The notes under the pieces: generated by a model | Told to the model about the DNA's origin: nothing | Databases searched by the model: none | What the model saw: only the letters and a program-made list of their open reading frames with translations | Position numbers and translations under genes: made by a program | In this document: in pieces, positions 1 through 8,704 of the stretch | How the letters are laid out: each line of letters starts with the position of its first letter | Position numbering within the stretch: position 1 is the stretch's first letter | Assembly (NCBI GenBank): GCA_002366635.1 | Contig: DFBN01000038.1 | Coordinates: 3,196 to 11,899 of the forward strand | Direction of reading: 5' to 3' | Source: Caldifarciminota bacterium UBA3079 | GTDB taxonomy: Bacteria; Hydrothermota; Tepidihabitantia; Tepidihabitantales; Tepidihabitantaceae | Length of the DNA stretch: 8,704 bases

Positions 1-45
1 TCCACTAGACGGAAAATGCAGGTTAGAGAAAAAAATACAAGATTT

Positions 46-76
46 TTGTCACATTCGGGCCAGAAATCCGTATAAT
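46..76 (+). promoter_or_regulatory. Candidate upstream promoter for the ligA-recG operon (P1)
   Basis: A perfect TATAAT lies at 71-76, preceded by TTGTCA at 46-51 (5 of 6 matches to the -35 consensus). The 19-nt spacer is longer than the preferred 16-18, which lowers confidence. Transcription would start near 83 and give a leader of roughly 90-115 nt before ligA. I see no Shine-Dalgarno sequence, riboswitch or tRNA in that leader. Just upstream, at 31-47, is an A/T-only inverted repeat (AAAAAT, 5-nt loop, ATTTTT) that is too weak to call a terminator. Confidence 0.4.
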
Positions 77-164
77 ATAAATTGGGTGATAACGGCAACG
101 CTAATTAGAACTCGGCGTAGAAAATCGCCTTGGTCGGTTGCTTTCGGCGGCAGCGTCGGTATGG

Positions 165-4289
<4,125 letters not shown>

Positions 4290-4290
4290 T

Positions 4291-5271
4291 ATGCGAAAGC
4301 TCGTTTTATGCATTGTTGTGGCAACACTGTTTTCCGGTTGTCGCAGGCATGTGGTTTCGGCAGTAGGCCCGATACGAGAAGTAACGGTTGTGTCTGATTG
4401 GTGGGGCTGGGTTGAACCGAAAGTAAGGGAAATACTACAGCAGCGAATTCCTACACCCCAGCCAGAGCCCGAATTCAAGCTGAGGATATTTACTCCAGAC
4501 CAGTTCAGAACATATTCCCTGTTTCGGACTGTCTTTCTTATCGGAACGGTTAAAGACTCCATAATATGCCAGGTCCTGGGACCAAAGCTGGATTCCCTGC
4601 CAAGTGGAGACTACGGGTTATTCAAGGTTCCCAATCCATGGGCTGCTAATCAGGAGTTAGTGATTTTTGTCGCCCAAGACGAGAACCGGTTCCTACCAGG
4701 ACTGGAGATTTATTCAAAACGGATAAGAAAAACCTTCTATGATATTGTGCTGGCACATACGGCCCGAGCCCTTTACCACTACGGCCGCAGGAGCCAGGCA
4801 GCCGATTCTCTGTCGAAAATGTACTCTTTTACCTTAGACATTCCTAAACGATGGTTCCTGAAACAGGAACACGCGGATTCGAACTTCGTCTATATGTTCG
4901 GTCATTACCCTGACCGGGGTGTGTTCGTCCACTGGGAAAACGCTGAGCGGCCACTGATTCCGGGTTCACTTCTGACATTGAGGGACAGCCTGACAGCCAG
5001 GTATTATGACGGTGACTTTGTTGAGGATTCGTTGGTCACCGCAGATACGGTTGAGTTTCTGTCCGGCATGGCTTTGAGATTCCGTGGGGTCTGGCAGAAT
5101 AGAACCGAGGTTATTGGCGGCCCGTTCGTTAGTTACTCATTCAACCATGAAGGCAGGTTCTTTATGGTGGACGGTCTGGTATTTAATCCCGGGAAAAGAA
5201 AACTCGACCAGTTGTTTCAGGTCGAGGCCATCATCCGGACTTTCACTCCGAGTGCAACCGGCCCCGGGTAA
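4291..5271 (+). CDS. DUF4837 family lipoprotein
   Basis: The function is unknown. It is predicted to be exported and lipid-anchored. The N-terminus has a short basic start (MRK), a hydrophobic core (4-14) and a lipobox-like FSGC ending at Cys17; Phe at -3 is less common than Leu. I recognise the DUF4837 pattern. An early segment (EVTVVSDWWGW, 30-40) is followed by a Pro/Glu-rich stretch entering a beta-rich region (PQPEPEFKLRIF, 56-67). Near the C-terminus come VHWE (213-216), LLTLRDSLTARYYDG (227-241) and the most conserved block RGVWQNRTEVIGGPFVSY (265-282). The length of 326 aa is normal for the family. The gene starts 1 nt after the recG stop with its own ribosome binding site, so it is probably co-transcribed with ligA and recG. 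I see no mechanistic link to DNA repair. Confidence 0.8.
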   Translation: MRKLVLCIVVATLFSGCRRHVVSAVGPIREVTVVSDWWGWVEPKVREILQQRIPTPQPEPEFKLRIFTPDQFRTYSLFRTVFLIGTVKDSIICQVLGPKLDSLPSGDYGLFKVPNPWAANQELVIFVAQDENRFLPGLEIYSKRIRKTFYDIVLAHTARALYHYGRRSQAADSLSKMYSFTLDIPKRWFLKQEHADSNFVYMFGHYPDRGVFVHWENAERPLIPGSLLTLRDSLTARYYDGDFVEDSLVTADTVEFLSGMALRFRGVWQNRTEVIGGPFVSYSFNHEGRFFMVDGLVFNPGKRKLDQLFQVEAIIRTFTPSATGPG

Positions 5272-5281
5272 TATCTACCCG
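5265..5281. terminator. Small hairpin spanning both convergent stop codons, possible weak bidirectional terminator
   Basis: CGGGTA (5265-5270) pairs perfectly with TACCCG (5276-5281) around a 5-nt loop. The TAA stop of the DUF4837 gene (5269-5271) and the TAG stop of the acyltransferase gene (complement of 5275-5277) both lie within it. On the plus strand a short T run follows at 5288-5291. On the minus strand no T run follows. A 6-bp stem is marginal, so this may be incidental. Confidence 0.3.
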
Positions 5282-6393
5282 ACTATCGTTTTCTGGTAAA
5301 CGCGGTAGGTTTTATATATCCGTCCGCCCAAGAGACGGATTGGTCTAATAATAGCCTGATTGTCTTCGAGAATCCAGGAAACCTCGCCCCGGTCAATGCC
5401 GAGCTTTCTTGCACCCCTGAATGACTCGTAGTAAAGCAGAGAATCAAACCCGAGGCTATGAAACTTGCGCTTGACTCCAAGGGCCCAGAGCCGGCACTGG
5501 CTTATCCGGCTGCGATGGGTGAGGAATCTCAGCCAGCCGAAAGGAAACATGGCTCCTTTCATCTTCTCCAGCACTTGGTTATAATCTGGCAAAGCGATAC
5601 TCATACCTGCAGGTTCGTTTTTGTAAATAACGATCGGGCAGATTTCAGGCCTTACCAAGGGTTTGAGCTGGTAGGCAAGGTCATCAATTTCGTCGCTGGT
5701 CATCGGCGCAAAGTCCCAGTTATCAGACCATGCATCGTTGTATATTTCCTTGATGCGTTCAAGGTCGGCCTCAAGATTCTTCAGATCAATAAGCCTTACT
5801 ACAAGCCCGGGTTTTTCTCTGAGTTTCCTCATCACCCGCTTGAGTTTGTCAGGCAGGGGTCGATTGACCGGCACGATATAGGCATAGAGGTCCTTGACTT
5901 TGGTAAAGCCGTATCCTTCGACGAACTTGATATAATACTCCGGGTTATAGCTCATTTTGATGAACGGCGGCGAGTTGAAACCGTCAACCAGAAATCCTAC
6001 CTCGTCGTTCAGCGATGGGTTTGCCGGACCAAAGATGCGGCTCATTCCTTTTGAGCGGCAGTATTCGACCGTGGTTTCAAACAAGGATTCTGCTACTTTA
6101 TAGTCGTCTATGGATTCAAAAAAGCCGAAGAAACCTGTTGAGCTGTTATGGTATCTGTTGTAGTTGCGGTCGACTATGGCAGCAATGCGGCCTGCTATTT
6201 CGCCGTCTTTCTCGGCCAGGAAGAGTTCACGCTCGGCATGGTTCCAGAAGGGATTTTTACCGGGCGTCAGGGTTTTCTTCAAGTCGTCGGTCAGAGGCGG
6301 GACCCAGTTGGGAAAATCCTGGTAGACCTTGAAGCCAAGTCTGGCAAACAGGTTGAGGTCGGACTTGGATGCTACCTTTTTTACTCTTATCAA
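5275..6393 (-). CDS. YghO-like GNAT-fold acyltransferase
   Basis: Probable cytoplasmic N-acyltransferase. Substrate and acyl donor are not shown by the sequence. The 372-aa protein resembles, from memory, the family containing E. coli YghO. The N-terminus reads VKKVASKSDLNLF, then FPNWVPPL (27-34), NPFWNHAE (47-54) and a GNAT-like strand and acyl-CoA-binding-type segment (DGEIAGRIAAIVD, 63-75). A middle block reads RIFGPANPSLNDEVGFLVDGF (119-139). The family's C-terminal block is WILEDN (340-345) followed by LLGGRIYKTYRVY (354-366). There is no signal peptide or clear membrane segment. The start is TTG at 6393, 2 nt after the stop of the upstream synthase gene. It gives the typical family N-terminus, and a GGGAT lies upstream as a modest ribosome binding site. 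The gene is almost certainly co-transcribed with the synthase. Inference: the pair may acylate the amine made by the synthase, as in bacterial ceramide synthesis. Confidence 0.8.
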   Translation of the reverse strand: MIRVKKVASKSDLNLFARLGFKVYQDFPNWVPPLTDDLKKTLTPGKNPFWNHAERELFLAEKDGEIAGRIAAIVDRNYNRYHNSSTGFFGFFESIDDYKVAESLFETTVEYCRSKGMSRIFGPANPSLNDEVGFLVDGFNSPPFIKMSYNPEYYIKFVEGYGFTKVKDLYAYIVPVNRPLPDKLKRVMRKLREKPGLVVRLIDLKNLEADLERIKEIYNDAWSDNWDFAPMTSDEIDDLAYQLKPLVRPEICPIVIYKNEPAGMSIALPDYNQVLEKMKGAMFPFGWLRFLTHRSRISQCRLWALGVKRKFHSLGFDSLLYYESFRGARKLGIDRGEVSWILEDNQAIIRPIRLLGGRIYKTYRVYQKTIVG

Positions 6394-6395
6394 TT

Positions 6396-7583
6396 CTATC
6401 CCAATACTCCGAATTTCTTCCCGAGTTTCTCGAACAGCGCCAGGGCTTCGTCGGTATCTTCGTCGGTGTGAGTGGCCATATAGCTGGTGCGGATGAGCGA
6501 GCGATTGGGCGGAACCGCGGGCGGAATTACCGGATTGGCGAAAATGCCACCGTCAAAAAGGTTTCGCCAGAAGTTGAGAGTTTTCATATACTCGCCGATA
6601 TGCAGCGGGATAATCGGAGTGGCGCTGGTACCGGTATTGTAGCCCATTTTCTTTAATCCTTTAAGCATCTTACGGGCATTCCTCCAGAGTCGGGCACGGC
6701 GGTCCGGCTCGGTTTGGATAACCTCCAGCGCAGCCAGGACTGTGGCGACCGATGGTGGTGGGATAGATGCCGAGAATATCAGAGACCGCGCCTGGTGCCG
6801 GATATAGGTAATGACTTTGTGTTCGCCGACAACATAGCCGCCAATGGTGGCGAAGGATTTGGAAAAGGTGCCCATGATAAGGTCAACATCGTCTTCGACA
6901 CCGAAATACTCGGCTGTGCCCCGGCCATTCTTGCCGACCACGCCAATTGCGTGGGCATCGTCCACCATAATTCGGCAACCGTATTTCTTTGCGATCGGCA
7001 AAATCTTATCGAGCGGTGCAAGGTCTCCTTCCATTGAAAACACACCGTCAACCACAATGAGTTTGCCCGCCTCTTTTGGCAGTTTCTTGAGCACGCGCTC
7101 GAGCGAATCAGGTTTATTGTGCAGGAAACGCTTTGCCCGGCCATATGACATTTTGCAGCCATCTACTATCGAGGCATGGTCCAGTTTGTCCGCAAGGAGC
7201 ACATCGCCTTTGTGCACAAGCGAGGATATTACTCCAAGGTTTGTCTGGTATCCCGTTGAGAAAACAATGCAATCCTCCTTGTGGTAGAATTTGGCCAGTT
7301 CCTTTTCGAGCTGGATATGGATGTCGAGAGTCCCGTTCAGGAAGCGGGAGCCGGTACAACCTGTTCCGTATTTCCGGATTGCGTCGATAGCCGCTTTCTT
7401 AAGCTTGGGATGGGTAGTAAGACCGAGGTAATTGTTTGACCCGAGCATGATGAGCTCTTTACCATCAATCATTACCCTGCGGTCCGGTTCAGAACAAAGC
7501 GGGATAAAATATGGGTAATACCCGACTTTCTTGGCGGTATCGACTATCGGGTAATACTGAACACATTTGTTGAACAGGTCCAT
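6396..7583 (-). CDS. Alpha-oxoamine synthase, serine palmitoyltransferase-like (PLP-dependent)
   Basis: A fold-type I PLP enzyme that condenses an amino acid with an acyl thioester, losing CO2. Using ATG 7583 it is 395 aa. Visible active-site residues are His136 (DHAS, stacks on PLP), Asp208 and His211 (VDDAH), Lys242 (GTFSKSF, Schiff base) and Arg365 (LIRTSYMATHT, carboxylate binding). The substrate-region signature GTGCTGSRFLNGT (73-85) resembles Bacteroides serine palmitoyltransferase. It differs from the KBL form (RFICGT) and the BioF form (GSGHVSGY), so Kbl or BioF are less likely but are the names an automatic pipeline might give. Start: the frame extends to TTG 7619 (407 aa), but that TTG is the first codon of a perfect -35 box. 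ATG 7583 aligns with the Bacteroides enzyme's N-terminus as I remember it and sits at the predicted +1. It heads a two-gene operon with the acyltransferase. Sphingolipid-base synthesis is the best guess. Confidence 0.85.
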   Translation of the reverse strand: MDLFNKCVQYYPIVDTAKKVGYYPYFIPLCSEPDRRVMIDGKELIMLGSNNYLGLTTHPKLKKAAIDAIRKYGTGCTGSRFLNGTLDIHIQLEKELAKFYHKEDCIVFSTGYQTNLGVISSLVHKGDVLLADKLDHASIVDGCKMSYGRAKRFLHNKPDSLERVLKKLPKEAGKLIVVDGVFSMEGDLAPLDKILPIAKKYGCRIMVDDAHAIGVVGKNGRGTAEYFGVEDDVDLIMGTFSKSFATIGGYVVGEHKVITYIRHQARSLIFSASIPPPSVATVLAALEVIQTEPDRRARLWRNARKMLKGLKKMGYNTGTSATPIIPLHIGEYMKTLNFWRNLFDGGIFANPVIPPAVPPNRSLIRTSYMATHTDEDTDEALALFEKLGKKFGVLG

Positions 7584-7591
7584 AGGCAGCC

Positions 7592-7619
7592 ATTTTAGGA
7601 TAAGGGTTAAATGTGTCAA
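7592..7619 (-). promoter_or_regulatory. Sigma-70-type promoter for the synthase-acyltransferase operon
   Basis: Reading the minus strand, TTGACA (7619-7614, perfect) is followed by 16 nt and then TAAAAT (7597-7592, 5 of 6). The predicted +1 is near 7585, 2 nt before ATG 7583, so the mRNA would be essentially leaderless. No Shine-Dalgarno sequence precedes the ATG. This is the strongest promoter match in the window, and it overlaps the longer TTG-started reading frame. Confidence 0.65.
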
Positions 7620-7630
7620 GGAGAAATGGC

Positions 7631-7658
7631 TTGATTGCCAGGAATCAACAGTTATATT
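7631..7658 (+). promoter_or_regulatory. Divergent promoter for the UshA-like gene
   Basis: TTGATT at 7631-7636 (4 of 6) is separated by 16 nt from TATATT at 7653-7658 (5 of 6). The predicted +1 falls on 7665, the A of the ATG, so the transcript would be leaderless. No Shine-Dalgarno sequence is present. Its -35 box lies only 11 bp from the -35 box of the opposing promoter, so the two sites could compete for polymerase or share a regulator. Confidence 0.5.
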
Positions 7659-7664
7659 GGATTC

Positions 7665-8704
7665 ATGCAGCTATTGATTCTCCTGGGACTTTTTCTTGCA
7701 ACCCCTTCTGATTTTCAGGTTGTCCGAATTCTTGCGACTTCTGACCTGCACTGCCGGATGCGCCCTTCGGCCGACTTCGATTCACCCGGTCTGCCAAGGC
7801 GCGAGCTTGGCGGCTGGGAAAATCTTACCAAACTCATCGATGATAAACGCACTGATGCCAGCATCCTGCTTGACTGCGGCGACTTTGCATTTGGTTCACC
7901 TGAAGGCCGTTCTACTCAAGGAAAGGCAACTGTCAGGTTTATGAATCTGCTCAGCTACGATGCCGTGTCCATCGGTGCACGGGATTTTGCCGGTGGAGCT
8001 GAAAATCTTGAAATCCTGGCAAAGATGGCCAAGTTTCCCTTTCTTGCCGACCCGATGCTCGATGTTGTGCTGAACCGGAGGACACCGTTGTTCAGACCTT
8101 ATGTTGTGAAACAGGTTAAAGGTATAAAGGTTGCAATCATCGGCTTGACCGACCAGGAGATACCTTTGCTTAATCGGAAGGATGATACCCGGGGACTGGT
8201 CGTTGATGAACCCATGATGCAAATCCGGCATTACCTGCCGGTGGTTAAGGCGGAGTCTGCTGACATTATTATAGTCATAGGCCATATGAGGCCGCAGGAC
8301 GGTATTTTGCTGGATAGCTTTCCGGAAATAAACCTGTTATTGTATCCTGCCCAGATGGACTCGGGTATATCCGTGAAAAGGTTTATGCCTGTCGGGTCTT
8401 ATGGCCAGCGGCTTGAACTCATTGATATGCTGTTCAACAAGACAGAGCACCGGGTGTATCAGGTTGAGGCGCGCAGCCTGAATGTCCTTCCTGGTCGGGT
8501 CGATTCCTCGAAGATAAAGGACCTGATTGATGAAGTGACAGTCGATAGCATGGATAAGAAAGCGTGTTTTTCAGCAGTTGAACTCGTGCCTTATGGCAGC
8601 GAGAAGATAGAATTCGGCAATATGCTGGCTGAGGCGGTGCGTCAATCCAGAGGTGCTGATATTGTGCTACTGGAGACAAATGTAGTAGAATCGGGCCTTA
8701 GCGA
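7665..8704 (+). CDS. Exported UshA/5'-nucleotidase-family protein with degenerate active site (partial, runs off the window)
   Basis: The frame is open from ATG 7665 to the window end (346 codons, C-terminus missing). The N-terminus is a hydrophobic stretch (LLILLGLFLA, 3-12) resembling a signal peptide but without a positive charge before it. A TTG at 7635 in frame would add 10 residues. The calcineurin-like phosphoesterase fold is recognisable: ATSDLHC (24-30), LLDCGDF (68-74), GYD-like SYDAVSIG (97-104), KVAIIGLT (155-162), IIIVIGH (201-207), then the start of the 5'-nucleotidase C-terminal domain (FGNMLAEAVRQSRGADIVLL, 317-336). Asp27, His29, Asp73 and His207 are kept. The usual GNHE motif reads GARD (104-107), the GHxH motif is replaced by YPAQ (227-230), and the C-domain NxGGxR motif is replaced by ETNVVESG. 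Normal UshA-type hydrolysis of nucleotides is therefore unlikely. The role is unknown. The gene is divergent from the synthase operon. Confidence 0.8.
   Translation, partial: MQLLILLGLFLATPSDFQVVRILATSDLHCRMRPSADFDSPGLPRRELGGWENLTKLIDDKRTDASILLDCGDFAFGSPEGRSTQGKATVRFMNLLSYDAVSIGARDFAGGAENLEILAKMAKFPFLADPMLDVVLNRRTPLFRPYVVKQVKGIKVAIIGLTDQEIPLLNRKDDTRGLVVDEPMMQIRHYLPVVKAESADIIIVIGHMRPQDGILLDSFPEINLLLYPAQMDSGISVKRFMPVGSYGQRLELIDMLFNKTEHRVYQVEARSLNVLPGRVDSSKIKDLIDEVTVDSMDKKACFSAVELVPYGSEKIEFGNMLAEAVRQSRGADIVLLETNVVESGLS

Noticed and set aside
5458..6054. Plus-strand reading frame of 198 codons opposite the acyltransferase gene.
   Set aside because: The minus-strand protein has conserved family blocks throughout this interval. 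The plus-strand peptide has none.
6396..7583. Assignment of the synthase as BioF (biotin) or Kbl (threonine breakdown).
   Set aside because: The signature GSRFLNGT and the N-terminal segment fit the serine palmitoyltransferase-like group better. No biotin or threonine dehydrogenase gene is adjacent. The alternatives are kept as a caution in the feature entry.

Overview
This is a compact stretch of a bacterial chromosome, with mid GC content as judged by eye. It carries six genes and almost no spacer DNA. A lipoprotein of the DUF4837 type and an exported UshA-like protein point to a Gram-negative (diderm) cell. DUF4837, together with an alpha-oxoamine synthase that looks like the Bacteroides serine palmitoyltransferase, suggests Bacteroidetes or a related, possibly uncultured, lineage of the FCB group. 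That placement rests on remembered family distributions and is not proven here. Nothing in the window looks like a plasmid, phage, insertion sequence, CRISPR array or RNA gene.

Left to middle, plus strand (about 1-5271): a 5' region with promoter-like boxes leads into a tightly packed three-gene run. The genes are ligA (NAD-dependent DNA ligase), recG (branched-DNA helicase, overlapping the end of ligA) and a DUF4837 lipoprotein gene whose ATG lies 1 nt after the recG stop. The first two act in DNA replication and repair. The third is a cell-envelope protein of unknown function that shares the transcript. ligA contains four tandem copies of an 8-bp repeat in its nucleotidyltransferase domain.

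Middle to right, minus strand (7583 down to 5275): a two-gene operon encodes a PLP-dependent alpha-oxoamine synthase, most like bacterial serine palmitoyltransferase, and a YghO-like GNAT acyltransferase 2 nt downstream. A plausible joint role is to make a long-chain base and acylate it, that is, sphingolipid-type membrane lipid synthesis. This is inference. The operon meets the DUF4837 gene tail to tail with 3 bp between the stop codons, and a small hairpin spans both stops.

Right end, plus strand (7665 to the window edge): a divergently transcribed partial gene encodes an exported protein of the UshA/5'-nucleotidase family. It has lost most of the metal-binding and catalytic residues, so it is probably a pseudoenzyme or has been repurposed.

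The most striking regulatory pattern is that three genes starting a transcript (ligA, the synthase gene and the UshA-like gene) have TTGACA-like and TATAAT-like hexamers separated by exactly 16 nt. These are placed so that transcription would begin on or within about 2 nt of the start codon. None of the three has a visible Shine-Dalgarno sequence, whereas the operon-internal DUF4837 gene has a good one. This suggests leaderless mRNAs for first genes. It also moves two starts downstream of their longest reading frames (ligA to GTG 199, synthase to ATG 7583).
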